Positions 35,025 to 43,685 of a DNA stretch of 64,000 nt are shown in pieces. The first letter of the stretch is position 1, and the number at the start of each line of letters is the position of its first letter. The notes under the pieces were generated by a model, which was not told the DNA's origin, made no database searches, and saw only the letters and a list, made by a program, of their open reading frames with translations. The stretch lies in NCBI GenBank assembly GCA_015056575.1, contig SVGA01000004.1, positions 62,001 through 126,000 of the forward strand. The letters run 5' to 3'. The translations under genes were made by a program, and so were the position numbers. The DNA is from Butyrivibrio sp. GTDB lineage: Bacteria > Bacillota > Clostridia > Lachnospirales > Lachnospiraceae.

Positions 35025-36545
35025 ATGAAAAAAGTATTGCGTGGAGTATCCATTGGCTTTCTTGCCACCATAGCAATCCTGGCAGTTATTTATTGCCTCC
35101 TTGGTTTTTATTACCGGGGAGGCTTTCCCTGTTTTACATGGATCAACGGCGTATACTGCACGGGAAAAAGTGTCAGTGAAGTAAACGAGGAGCTTATTGC
35201 CAGGTATCCATATCAGGGGATCGCTGTCCTTGACAGGGAAGAAGCCAGGCTTTTTGTGAGTGCTGGTGATACAGACTACTCAGTGGATTATACCGATGCC
35301 CTGAATCAGGTCTTTTACAACAGAAATCCCTTTGCATGGGGGCTTTATATCTTTGATAATCTTTCCTATAACTATAAACCTCAGGTTTCAATGGATAAAA
35401 ACAAATTGTCAGATATCATATCTAAATGGGAGATATTTGACATCTCTTCCGATGCTAAGTGCAGTGTTAAGATCCGGGCAGGAGAGGGATTTGTTCTTGA
35501 GAATGCTCATATGCTGATTCCTGTTGAAGAACGTATAACAGACAGGGTATACAGATCCATGATGGAAGGCGACGAGGTTGTGGATCTGAGTGAATATGAG
35601 GAATGCTATGTAGAGACAACGCTTACGGCTTCAGAGCAGGATAGAGCAAATCTCTTCGAGAAATTGGATAAACTCCAGGATTTTGATGTGACCTATGACT
35701 TTTCCGGTGAATCGGTGAGACTTAGCCGCGCAGTTGCCAGCGGTTTTATACTTACTCTTGGGGACTATGAAAAGGCGTCCGAGGAAGAGGTGAAGACAGG
35801 CGGCGGCTCAGGCATGTTTATTGTTGGGGGAAAAGAAACTGAACTTCCCGATGCGGACAGTGTATATACAGTAGCCGATATCCTTACGGATTTAGATGGC
35901 AATCCCATTGTTTCCGAGAAACGGATATATGATTTTCTTCTGGAATCTGCAGAGGAACATGATACTGAATGGATGATGAAACGCTTCAAAAACGGCCTTT
36001 CAAATGAGGTTATCCTCACTACGGGAAAAAAGGGAAACGGCAAGATCTATGATGTGGACGCTGAGTTTGAGAATGTAAAGAATGCTCTTATTTCTTCCGG
36101 GACGGGTCTTAAGGGGATCAAAACTTTTCCTGTACTTGACGGAGTTCTTACTGTTGATGCATCGCAGAAGCTTGGCAGCACGTTCATAGAAGTAGATATG
36201 AAAAATCAGATGCTTTACTACTATGTAGACGGGAAATTATCAATGGATATGCCTGTTGTCACCGGAAATATAAACAGAGGAAGAGGTACTCCCGCAGGTG
36301 TTTATAATGTTTACAACAAGAGATATCATACCTATTTACATGGAGTTGATTATGTTTCATATGTAAATTATTGGCTGGGAGTTGAAAAGGGAGTTGGCAT
36401 TCATGATGCCAACTGGAGAAAAAAATTTGGCGACGAAATATACAAATCCGATGGCTCTCACGGATGTATAAATTGTCCGATCGAATCTGTTTCAGAGCTT
36501 TGGGAAGTTGCCGAAGTTGGAACTCCTGTAATAATGTATTACTGA
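35025..36545 (+). CDS. L,D-transpeptidase (YkuD) with peptidoglycan-binding domain, membrane-anchored
   Basis: A 506-residue envelope enzyme. A transmembrane helix lies at about 10-30, then two repeats of the PG_binding_4/VanW-type domain (about 40-165 and 190-375), and the YkuD domain at about 385-506. The active-site Cys481 is in SHGCINCP with the upstream His in GIHDANW. Such enzymes make 3-3 crosslinks in peptidoglycan, or attach proteins, and are beta-lactam tolerant apart from carbapenems. It is 20 bases after ilvB, so read-through is likely despite the unrelated role. Confidence 0.92.
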   Translation: MKKVLRGVSIGFLATIAILAVIYCLLGFYYRGGFPCFTWINGVYCTGKSVSEVNEELIARYPYQGIAVLDREEARLFVSAGDTDYSVDYTDALNQVFYNRNPFAWGLYIFDNLSYNYKPQVSMDKNKLSDIISKWEIFDISSDAKCSVKIRAGEGFVLENAHMLIPVEERITDRVYRSMMEGDEVVDLSEYEECYVETTLTASEQDRANLFEKLDKLQDFDVTYDFSGESVRLSRAVASGFILTLGDYEKASEEEVKTGGGSGMFIVGGKETELPDADSVYTVADILTDLDGNPIVSEKRIYDFLLESAEEHDTEWMMKRFKNGLSNEVILTTGKKGNGKIYDVDAEFENVKNALISSGTGLKGIKTFPVLDGVLTVDASQKLGSTFIEVDMKNQMLYYYVDGKLSMDMPVVTGNINRGRGTPAGVYNVYNKRYHTYLHGVDYVSYVNYWLGVEKGVGIHDANWRKKFGDEIYKSDGSHGCINCPIESVSELWEVAEVGTPVIMYY

Positions 36546-36570
36546 TAAATACTGTATTTTTATGAATTTA

Positions 36571-36597
36571 ATCCGGCCTTATGCCGGATTTTATTTT
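36571..36597 (+). terminator. Terminator after the L,D-transpeptidase gene
   Basis: Seven-bp stem ATCCGGC (36571-36577) with GCCGGAT (36583-36589), then TTTATTTT. Confidence 0.85.
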
Positions 36598-36649
36598 GCT
36601 CGAATGCATCAAAAAAATATAAAATAACAAACATTATGGAATCGCGTTA

Positions 36650-36677
36650 TTGACAAAAATAAATTTGAGAATAGAAT
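36650..36677 (+). promoter_or_regulatory. Promoter of the serC operon
   Basis: Consensus -35 TTGACA (36650-36655), 16-base spacer, -10 TAGAAT (36672-36677). A second TAGAAT (36677-36682) and a TATAAT (36685-36690) lie close downstream. Confidence 0.72.
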
Positions 36678-36730
36678 AGAATCTATAATTCAAATTTTCA
36701 AATATTAAAATGTTTCAGGAGGAAAAGTAA

Positions 36731-37810
36731 GTGTCACGAGTTTATAATTTTTCAGCCGGACCCGCAGTGCTTCCCGAGGAAGTTTTGAAACAGGCTGCAG
36801 CAGAAATGCTGGATTACAATGGCTGCGGTATGTCAATCAACGAGATGAGCCACAGATCCAAGACCTTCGACAGCGTTATCCAGACTGCAGAGCAGGATAT
36901 AAGAGATCTTATGAATATTCCTGACAATTACAAGGTCCTCTTTTTACAGGGCGGCGCAAGCCAGCAGTTCGCTGCAGTGCCTCTCAATCTTATGAAGAAT
37001 AAAAAGGCCGGCTATATCATCACCGGTCAGTGGGCCAAGAAGGCTTATCAGGAAGCTCAGAAGTACGGTGAAGCTGTAGAGCTTGCATCCAGTGCAGACA
37101 AGACCTTCTCATATATCCCGGATTGTTCAGATCTTGATATCGCCGATGATCTTGACTATGTATATATCTGCGAGAACAACACAATTTACGGAACAAAGTT
37201 CAAGACTCTTCCCAACACCAAGGGCAAGATCCTTGTATCTGATGTTTCATCCTGCTTCCTTTCAGAGCCTGTGGATGTTACAAAGTATGGTGTTATCTAC
37301 GGCGGCGTTCAGAAGAATGTTGGCCCTGCCGGACTTGTTATAAGCATTATCAGAGAGGACCTCATCACAGATGATGTTCCTTCCTACACACCTACAATGC
37401 TTAAATGGAAAACTCAGGCTGACAACGGCTCTTTATATAACACGCCCAACTGCTGGAGCATCTATATGTGCGGTCTTGTATTCAAGTGGCTCAAAGCCCA
37501 GGGTGGCCTTACAGAGATGAAGAAGAGAAATGAAGAAAAGGCAGCGATCCTTTACGATTATCTCGATCAGAGCAGGATGTTCAAGGGGACTGTAAGACCT
37601 GAGGACCGCTCTCTTATGAATGTTCCTTTTGTGACAGATTCAGAGGAACTCAATGCCAAGTTTATCGCAGAGGCTACCAAGGCCGGCTTTGTAAGCCTTA
37701 AGGGTCACAGAACAGTAGGCGGCATGAGGGCGAGTATCTATAACGCAATGCCCATCGAAGGCGTTAAGAAACTGGTTGAGTTCATGGATAAGTTTGAGAA
37801 GGAGAATTGA
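36731..37810 (+). CDS. serC: Phosphoserine aminotransferase
   Basis: A 359-residue class V aminotransferase making 3-phosphoserine. Seen are YNFSAGPAVLPEEVL at the start, the PLP Lys195 in GGVQKNVGPAG, and the substrate segment GHRTVGGMRASIYNAM. The start codon is GTG 36731, with AGGAGGA at 36717-36723. It is four bases from serA, so serine synthesis genes are tightly linked. serB, the phosphatase for the last step, is not in the window. Confidence 0.96.
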   Translation: MSRVYNFSAGPAVLPEEVLKQAAAEMLDYNGCGMSINEMSHRSKTFDSVIQTAEQDIRDLMNIPDNYKVLFLQGGASQQFAAVPLNLMKNKKAGYIITGQWAKKAYQEAQKYGEAVELASSADKTFSYIPDCSDLDIADDLDYVYICENNTIYGTKFKTLPNTKGKILVSDVSSCFLSEPVDVTKYGVIYGGVQKNVGPAGLVISIIREDLITDDVPSYTPTMLKWKTQADNGSLYNTPNCWSIYMCGLVFKWLKAQGGLTEMKKRNEEKAAILYDYLDQSRMFKGTVRPEDRSLMNVPFVTDSEELNAKFIAEATKAGFVSLKGHRTVGGMRASIYNAMPIEGVKKLVEFMDKFEKEN

Positions 37811-37813
37811 CAG

Positions 37814-38983
37814 ATGTTCAGATATAAATGTTTAAATCCCATCGCCAAGATCGGTCTTAATAATTTCAACGGTAACTACCAGGCAGTTGACAATGTGGAC
37901 GAGGCGGAGGGAATCCTTGTAAGAAGCGCCAACATGCTTGAAATGGAGTTTTCCCAGAATCTTCTTGCAATCGCAAGAGCCGGAGCCGGTGTCAATAACA
38001 TCCCCCTGGACAGATGCGCCCAGGAAGGTATCGTTGTATTCAACACTCCGGGTGCCAATGCCAACGGCGTTAAAGAGATGGTGCTGGCGGCAATGCTCAT
38101 AGCATCCCGTGATATCATTGGCGGAACCGAGTGGGTTAAGGCCAATGCGGGAGATCCCGAGATTGCAAAGCTCACCGAGAAATCCAAGAAGAAATTTGCC
38201 GGAACCGAGATCTTTGGCAAGAAGCTTGGTATCATCGGACTTGGTGCCATCGGCGTACGTGTAGCTAACGCTGCAAGACAGCTCGGTATGGAGGTTTATG
38301 GCTACGACCCTTACCTTTCCATCGATGCTGCATGGAGACTGTCATCCGATGTTAAGCATGTTACCAATGTTGATGACATCTATTCAAAGTGCGATATCAT
38401 CACGATCCATGTTCCCGCCCTTGATTCCACAAAGGGCATGATCGACAAGGATGCCATTGCCAAGATGAAGAAGGGTGTTATCCTTATCAATCTGGCAAGA
38501 GATATTCTCTGCAATGAAGCTGATGTGCTTGCAGGCATCAACTCCGGCAAGATTAGAAAGTATGTTACCGATTTCCCGAATCCTGTTGTTGCAGGACATG
38601 ACGGATGCATAGTTATCCCTCATCTTGGTGCATCAACAGAGGAGTCAGAGGACAACTGCGCTGTTAAGGCTGTACTGGAGCTCAAGGACTATCTTGAGAA
38701 CGGCAATATCAACAACTCTGTGAACTTCCCCAATTGCGATATGGGCATCTGCACAAGACCCAGGGTTGCAATCTTCCACAAGAATGTTGCCAACATGATC
38801 TCTCAGTTCACATCTGTTCTGGGCGACGCAGGCCACAATATCTCAGACATGACCAACAAGTCAAAGGGTGACTATGCATACACCCTCATTGATATCGAGG
38901 ATGGCGTGACAGATTCTATCGTCAAGAAACTTGCAAAGGTTGACGGAGTAATCCGCGTAAGAGTTGTAAGAAAAGACCTTTAA
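37814..38983 (+). CDS. serA: D-3-phosphoglycerate dehydrogenase
   Basis: A 389-residue dehydrogenase opening serine synthesis from 3-phosphoglycerate. The NAD site is LGIIGLGAIGVRVANAA, the substrate Arg is in NLARDIL (where most family members read ARG), and the catalytic pair is Glu and His around IPHLGASTEE. The C-terminal 75 residues form an ACT-like domain (RVAIFHKNVANMISQ to the end), a probable place for serine feedback. An AAGGAG site overlaps the end of serC. Confidence 0.94.
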   Translation: MFRYKCLNPIAKIGLNNFNGNYQAVDNVDEAEGILVRSANMLEMEFSQNLLAIARAGAGVNNIPLDRCAQEGIVVFNTPGANANGVKEMVLAAMLIASRDIIGGTEWVKANAGDPEIAKLTEKSKKKFAGTEIFGKKLGIIGLGAIGVRVANAARQLGMEVYGYDPYLSIDAAWRLSSDVKHVTNVDDIYSKCDIITIHVPALDSTKGMIDKDAIAKMKKGVILINLARDILCNEADVLAGINSGKIRKYVTDFPNPVVAGHDGCIVIPHLGASTEESEDNCAVKAVLELKDYLENGNINNSVNFPNCDMGICTRPRVAIFHKNVANMISQFTSVLGDAGHNISDMTNKSKGDYAYTLIDIEDGVTDSIVKKLAKVDGVIRVRVVRKDL

Positions 38984-39010
38984 TATCTTTATAATAATAG
39001 TAGAATGAAT

Positions 39011-39040
39011 AGGAGAGGTCCTTATCCCGGGATCTCTCCT
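39011..39040 (+). other. Stem-loop between serA and the DUF1015 gene
   Basis: AGGAGAGGTC (39011-39020) pairs with GATCTCTCCT (39031-39040) over ten bases with one G-U pair; no T-run follows, so it is not a standard terminator. It may be a processing or stability element in the operon mRNA. It also contains an AGGAGAGG that could imitate a ribosome site if unfolded. Confidence 0.5.
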
Positions 39041-39064
39041 AAAATTATGAAGGGGGAAATACAA

Positions 39065-40315
39065 ATGGCAGATATAAGGCCCTTTAAAGCCTACAGACCC
39101 GCTAAGGGCAAGGAGGAGATCATAGCATCCCTTCCCTACGATGTTTTCAACAGGAAGGAAGCTTATGAGGCAGTCAAAAAGAATCCGGATTCGTTTCTGT
39201 CCATCGACAGGCCGGAAACTTTTTTCCCGGAAGACCATGACATGTACGCTCCCGAAGTCTATGCCAAAGCCGGTGAGGTACTTTGGAACAGGATTGAGAA
39301 AAAAGACTTCATTCAGGATGAAGAAAACTGTTATTACATCTATGAGCAGACCATGAACGGCCGGATACAGACCGGGATCGTGGCCCTTTCCTCCATTGAC
39401 GACTATCTTAATAATGTTATCAAGAAGCACGAGAACACCAGAGAAGACAAGGAGAAGGACAGGATAGAGCATGTCTACAACTGCAAGGCTCAGACAGGAC
39501 CTATTTTCCTGTGCTACAGGGAGAATGACATCATCAGCCAGATTGTCGACCGGGTAAAAGAGGTGGACACCCCCGTTTACGATTTTGTTTCCGAAGACGG
39601 TGTGCGCAACCGTGTCTGGGTCATGGAGGATGAAGAAGAGAACAACATGATCAGCAGGTCTTTTGCGGGAATAAACGATATATATATTGCTGACGGACAT
39701 CACAGATGCGCTTCTGCGGTAAAGGTGGGCCTTCGGAAAAGAAAAGAGGACGAGGGAAAGGTTCGCGGCAAACAGGAATATGACTATTTTTTGTCGGTTC
39801 TTTTCCCTGATACCCAGCTTATGATAATGGATTATAACCGCCTTATAAAGGATCTTAACGGAATGACTGCAGGAGAGTTTCTTGACAGGCTTTTAGAAAA
39901 GTTTGATGTCAAAAAGGAAGACTGCGCAGTGAAGCCCTCTGCAAAGGGAGAGTTTGGGCTTTTGCTTGAAAAACAATGGTACAGGCTTAAGGCTCATAGA
40001 GACATAATGAAGGATGACCCTGTGGAGGGACTTGACGTTTCCATCCTTCAGAATGAGGTTCTTTCTCCTATGCTGGGGATAGGGGACCCCAGAAGTGATA
40101 AGAGGATCGACTTTGTGGGTGGCATAAGAGGACTTGGGGAGCTGGAAAGGCGCTGCAATGAAGATATGGAGGTGGCTTTTTCCATGTATCCAACCTCCAT
40201 TGATGAGCTCTTTGCAGTGGCGGATGCAGGAAAACTCATGCCTCCAAAATCTACGTGGTTTGAACCAAAACTTCTCAGTGGGTTATTTATCCACCCCATT
40301 TGTGGTAAACTGTAA
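39065..40315 (+). CDS. DUF1015 family protein, serine-operon linked
   Basis: A 416-residue cytosolic protein of the DUF1015 family. It begins ADIRPFKAYRP, and has SLPYDVFNR, PETFF, and the central motif IADGHHRCASA (Asp210, His212, His213, Arg214). The function is not settled. The Asp-Gly-His-x-Arg pattern resembles the nucleotide-binding box of the ParB/sulfiredoxin-like fold used by the free-serine kinases SerK and SbnI. Together with its place after serC and serA, this suggests serine or phosphoserine chemistry; that is inference. ATG 39065 is chosen with GAAGGGGGAAA just upstream; the frame is open from 39005 without a good start. Confidence 0.85.
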   Translation: MADIRPFKAYRPAKGKEEIIASLPYDVFNRKEAYEAVKKNPDSFLSIDRPETFFPEDHDMYAPEVYAKAGEVLWNRIEKKDFIQDEENCYYIYEQTMNGRIQTGIVALSSIDDYLNNVIKKHENTREDKEKDRIEHVYNCKAQTGPIFLCYRENDIISQIVDRVKEVDTPVYDFVSEDGVRNRVWVMEDEEENNMISRSFAGINDIYIADGHHRCASAVKVGLRKRKEDEGKVRGKQEYDYFLSVLFPDTQLMIMDYNRLIKDLNGMTAGEFLDRLLEKFDVKKEDCAVKPSAKGEFGLLLEKQWYRLKAHRDIMKDDPVEGLDVSILQNEVLSPMLGIGDPRSDKRIDFVGGIRGLGELERRCNEDMEVAFSMYPTSIDELFAVADAGKLMPPKSTWFEPKLLSGLFIHPICGKL

Positions 40316-40350
40316 ATGATATCTGATTAAATATATCAGGGAGGAGCCCA

Positions 40351-42912
40351 ATGAATAATAAGCTTTACAAAATGATGAACTGGCCGGAGATAGAGGAGAT
40401 TATCTATTCTGACGGTGACAACCCTCATAGGATCTTAGGCGCCCACAAGGTTGGATCGAGTTTTCTGATCCAGGCTTTTTATCCTGATGCGGCCGCTATA
40501 AAGGTCTATATAGAGAACTCCAAAAAGAGCTATGATATGGAGCTCGCAGATGAAGCCGGATTCTATGCGGTTATTGTTCCTTATGTGGACAAGCTTAAAT
40601 ACCATTATATTATAACTGATGCTGACGGCAATGAGAAAAGGGTGGACGATCCTTATGCGTTCGGACCTCTTATGGACCGAGAGGACTTTATAAAACTTGG
40701 AAGCGGCATCCATTTCCATATCTATGAGAAGCTGGGTGCGCATCCAATGACAAGAGGCGGAATCAAGGGAACCAATTTTGCGGTATGGGCACCTTCTGCT
40801 GCAAGAGTCAGTGTTATAGGGGATTTTAACGGATGGGACGGAAGAATCTGTCAGATGCACAGACTTGACCCCATCGGCGTTTTTGAGATATTCGTTCCCG
40901 GAGCTTTGGAGGGAGACGGATATCAGTTTGAGATCAAGACCAGAAGCGGAATAGTCTTTAAGCGTCCCGACCCTTATGCAACATCCTCAAGTGGAGAGAG
41001 CGGTATGATCTCCGTGATCGATAAGGTTGATTCCATCAAGTGGACTGATGAGAAGTGGCTTGGGGAGAGGGCCAAATTTGACAAGGACGAAGCGCCTCTT
41101 TCCGTCTGTGAGATCTCACTGGAATCCTTTGCAGGGAGACATGACGGCAAGAGCACCATGGAGGAGATCACTGCAGATGTACTTGAATATGTGAAGAATC
41201 ACGGTTTTGATACTATCGAACTTATGCCTCTGATGAAGCATATTCCCGGACATTTCTACCATACTCTTAATTATTTTGCTATTGACGATGTTTGCGGCGA
41301 CAGGACCGGTCTTATGAAATTCGTCAATACTATGCATGAGAATAATATCAGGGTAATCCTTGACTGGGTGCCCACTTTCTTCCCGAAGTCGTCCTGCGGT
41401 CTTAGTGACTTTGACGGAAAGCCTCTGTATGAATATTCGGATCCCAGGATAGGCATCCATCCAAGGTCCGGTGATCTTATATTTGATTACGGAAGAAAGG
41501 AAGTTACCAATTACCTGATTTCCTGCGCTCTTTACTGGATAGAGACCTTCCATCTGGACGGTATCAGAACTTCCGATGTTTCAAGGATCCTGTATCTTGA
41601 CTATGACAGAAAGCCGGGAGAGTGGATGCCTAATATTTACGGCGGCAATGAGAACCTGGAAGCCCTTGAATTCCTGAAACAGTTTACTTCTGTTCTTCAC
41701 AAGAATACTCCGGGCGTCCTTCTTATCACCAAGGAAACGGCATGCTGGCCTCATGTGACCGATGACACAGAGGATGGCGGACTTGGCTTTGATTATAAGT
41801 GGAACAACGGATGGTCAAGAGACTTCCTTAACTATATGCAAAATGACCCTCTCTTCAGAGCGGGTCATCACGATGAGGTGACATTCAGTCTTATCTACAG
41901 CTATACAGAGAGGTTTATTCTGGCCTTTACCCACGAGGATTTTGAAAAGGGGCTGGAGGGGCTCTATTATCTGATGCCCGGTGATTCTGCTCAAAAGATG
42001 GCAAACCTTCGCCTGGCGATCGGATTTATGATGGTACATCCCGGAAGAAAGCACCTTTACATGGATCCGGATGCACTTACTGTTGACCAGTCTGTTTTCG
42101 TTGAGAACATGATCAAGAATCTGAACGAACTCTATGTCAAGAAGCCCGCCCTTCATGTACTGGATAATAATGAGGGAGGATTTGAGTGGATCAATGTTCT
42201 TCCTTCCGATAACTGCATGCTCTCTTTTGTCCGCAAGACTGACAATGACAAGGATATGCTTCTGGTTGTCGCCAATATGGCCGGCGTGGAGAGAGACTTT
42301 GAGATAGGTGTCCCGGCTGACGGAAGATATACGGAGATATTTAACTCCGATCATATAAGCTACGGCGGAGCAGGCATTCTTAATGAAGGCAGGATGGAAG
42401 CAAGAAGAAAAGAGGCTGATGGAAGAGACTACTCCATTGCCATTAAGATGGCTCCCGTGTCTTTGGCAATCTTCAGTTATACACCTTATACAGAGCAGGA
42501 GAAGAAGATCCGTGCCATCAAAGAAGAAGAGGAGTTAAAGAAGGAAAAAGAGCGACAGGAGAAGCTTGAGGCTCTTAAGCAGAAACAGTCCGAGGAAGAA
42601 GAAAGACTTCTCAAGGAACTGAAGCTTAAATACGAGAACGAGCTCATGGAGCAGGAAAAGGCTATTGAGGAGAAATATGCCAAGATCGAAGAAGAGAGGA
42701 TCTTCAGCATTGTCTCGGAAGAAGCCATAAAGAGCATTGCAAAGAACAGCGCTCCTTCTGCAAAAACTCCCGCTAAGGCTTCCTTGGGAAAGAGTACTGC
42801 AAAAAAGACTTCCCCCAAAACCGCAGCAAAATCCACTGCCCAAAAGAAGAAAACAACAGGCAAAAAAACTGTGAAGCCTGCGACAAAGAAAGAAACACCT
42901 AAGAAAAAATAA
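40351..42912 (+). CDS. GlgB-like protein lacking the catalytic nucleophile, with coiled coil and Lys-rich tail
   Basis: An 853-residue relative of the 1,4-alpha-glucan branching enzyme. It has an N-terminal beta domain (about 1-110), a CBM48 domain (about 125-235, NFAVWAPSAARVSVIGDFNG), a GH13 barrel (about 250-600), and a C-terminal beta domain (to about 715). The catalytic motifs are altered: region II reads DGIRTSDVSRILYLDY, where DGLRVDAV is expected, so Ser408 replaces the nucleophile Asp; region IV reads FTHEDFEKG instead of SHDEVVHG, with Glu529 for the stabilising Asp; region I has Phe343 for His in DWVPTFF; region III is TKET for AEES. After 715 comes a charged coiled coil (about 715-785), then a 65-residue Lys/Ala/Pro/Thr tail like a histone H1 end. 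It is probably a non-catalytic glycogen- or polymer-binding protein. Confidence 0.85.
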   Translation: MNNKLYKMMNWPEIEEIIYSDGDNPHRILGAHKVGSSFLIQAFYPDAAAIKVYIENSKKSYDMELADEAGFYAVIVPYVDKLKYHYIITDADGNEKRVDDPYAFGPLMDREDFIKLGSGIHFHIYEKLGAHPMTRGGIKGTNFAVWAPSAARVSVIGDFNGWDGRICQMHRLDPIGVFEIFVPGALEGDGYQFEIKTRSGIVFKRPDPYATSSSGESGMISVIDKVDSIKWTDEKWLGERAKFDKDEAPLSVCEISLESFAGRHDGKSTMEEITADVLEYVKNHGFDTIELMPLMKHIPGHFYHTLNYFAIDDVCGDRTGLMKFVNTMHENNIRVILDWVPTFFPKSSCGLSDFDGKPLYEYSDPRIGIHPRSGDLIFDYGRKEVTNYLISCALYWIETFHLDGIRTSDVSRILYLDYDRKPGEWMPNIYGGNENLEALEFLKQFTSVLHKNTPGVLLITKETACWPHVTDDTEDGGLGFDYKWNNGWSRDFLNYMQNDPLFRAGHHDEVTFSLIYSYTERFILAFTHEDFEKGLEGLYYLMPGDSAQKMANLRLAIGFMMVHPGRKHLYMDPDALTVDQSVFVENMIKNLNELYVKKPALHVLDNNEGGFEWINVLPSDNCMLSFVRKTDNDKDMLLVVANMAGVERDFEIGVPADGRYTEIFNSDHISYGGAGILNEGRMEARRKEADGRDYSIAIKMAPVSLAIFSYTPYTEQEKKIRAIKEEEELKKEKERQEKLEALKQKQSEEEERLLKELKLKYENELMEQEKAIEEKYAKIEEERIFSIVSEEAIKSIAKNSAPSAKTPAKASLGKSTAKKTSPKTAAKSTAQKKKTTGKKTVKPATKKETPKKK

Positions 42913-42921
42913 AAAATCATG

Positions 42922-42950
42922 TTGTAAATTAAAAAAGGGCACATTATAAT
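42922..42950 (+). promoter_or_regulatory. Promoter of the tRNA-Thr gene
   Basis: -35 TTGTAA (42922-42927), 17-base spacer, -10 TATAAT (42945-42950). The predicted start lies about 12 bases before the tRNA. The -10 is the loop of the hairpin at 42934-42966. Confidence 0.7.
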
Positions 42951-42966
42951 AGGTCATGTGCCCTTT
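42934..42966 (+). terminator. Hairpin between the GlgB-like gene and tRNA-Thr
   Basis: Perfect 11-bp stem AAAGGGCACAT (42934-42944) with ATGTGCCCTTT (42956-42966). Only three T follow, so termination may be partial. The loop carries the -10 box of the tRNA promoter. Confidence 0.7.
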
Positions 42967-42968
42967 AT

Positions 42969-43041
42969 GCTGGAATAGCGCAGTCGGTAGCGCAACTGAT
43001 TCGTAATCAGTAGGTCGAGGGTTCAAGTCCCTTTTCCAGCT
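42969..43041 (+). tRNA. tRNA-Thr (anticodon CGU)
   Basis: A full cloverleaf of 73 bases. The acceptor stem is GCTGGAA with TTCCAGC, the D arm GCGC/GCGC around AGTCGGTA, the anticodon arm ACTGA-TTCGTAA-TCAGT with anticodon CGT, and the T arm GAGGG-TTCAAGT-CCCTT. CCA is not encoded. It reads ACG codons. Confidence 0.96.
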
Positions 43042-43052
43042 TTATTTTTTAG

Positions 43053-43084
43053 AAAGAGATGCTTTTATATGGCATCTCTTTTGT
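43053..43084 (+). terminator. Terminator after tRNA-Thr
   Basis: Ten-bp stem AAAGAGATGC (43053-43062) with GCATCTCTTT (43072-43081), ending in T residues. A T-rich stretch also directly follows the tRNA at 43041-43050. Confidence 0.78.
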
Positions 43085-43092
43085 GTTATAAT
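43084..43092 (+). promoter_or_regulatory. Extended -10 promoter of the apt operon
   Basis: TGTTATAAT at 43084-43092, the same extended -10 as in front of the sugar-transporter operon, again placed just after a terminator hairpin. The -35 position is poor. Confidence 0.6.
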
Positions 43093-43157
43093 TAAATGTC
43101 AAAGTATTTGTTATAGCGCTTTAGTTTGAAAAACAGACAGCGCAGAGAGGAATTAGT

Positions 43158-43682
43158 ATGAAAGAACTTCAAGATTACGTGAGAACCATTCCTGATTTCC
43201 CGGAACCCGGCATTATGTTCAGGGATATTACGTCAGTGCTTCAGGATCCCGATGGATTCAAGCTTGCAATTGACAAGATGCAGGATCTTATCAAGGATCT
43301 CGATTTTGATGTGGTACTGGGAGCTGAGTCAAGAGGCTTCATCTTCAGTGCACCCATCGCATATAACAGAGGAAAGGCTCTGGTTCCCGTCAGAAAGAAG
43401 GGCAAGCTTCCCTGCGAGACCGTAGAGGTATCCTATGATCTTGAGTATGGACAGGCTACACTCGAGCTTCACAAGGACTCCATTAAGCCCGGTCAGAAGG
43501 TACTTCTTGTAGATGATCTTATGGCTACAGGCGGAACCATTGAGGCTATGATCAAGCTTGTGGAGATGCTTGGCGGAGAGGTTGCGGGCATCCTTGTTCT
43601 TATGGAGCTTAAAGGCCTTAAAGGGCGTGAGAGACTCAGTAAATACAGGTTAGATGCAGCACTTAGTTATGAAGGTAAATAA
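43158..43682 (+). CDS. apt: Adenine phosphoribosyltransferase
   Basis: A 174-residue Apt that salvages adenine to AMP with PRPP. Seen are IPDFPEPGIMFRDIT at the start, the VLGAESRGFIF segment, and the PRPP loop VLLVDDLMATGGT. A GAGAGGA site precedes the ATG. It heads an operon with the (p)ppGpp synthetase, a frequent Firmicute order. Confidence 0.96.
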   Translation: MKELQDYVRTIPDFPEPGIMFRDITSVLQDPDGFKLAIDKMQDLIKDLDFDVVLGAESRGFIFSAPIAYNRGKALVPVRKKGKLPCETVEVSYDLEYGQATLELHKDSIKPGQKVLLVDDLMATGGTIEAMIKLVEMLGGEVAGILVLMELKGLKGRERLSKYRLDAALSYEGK

Positions 43683-43685
43683 TTG

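Noticed and set aside
38861..39703. Minus-strand open frame of 280 codons over serA and the DUF1015 gene
   Set aside because: Both + strand genes are certain and conserved here; the reverse frame has no family features or ribosome site.
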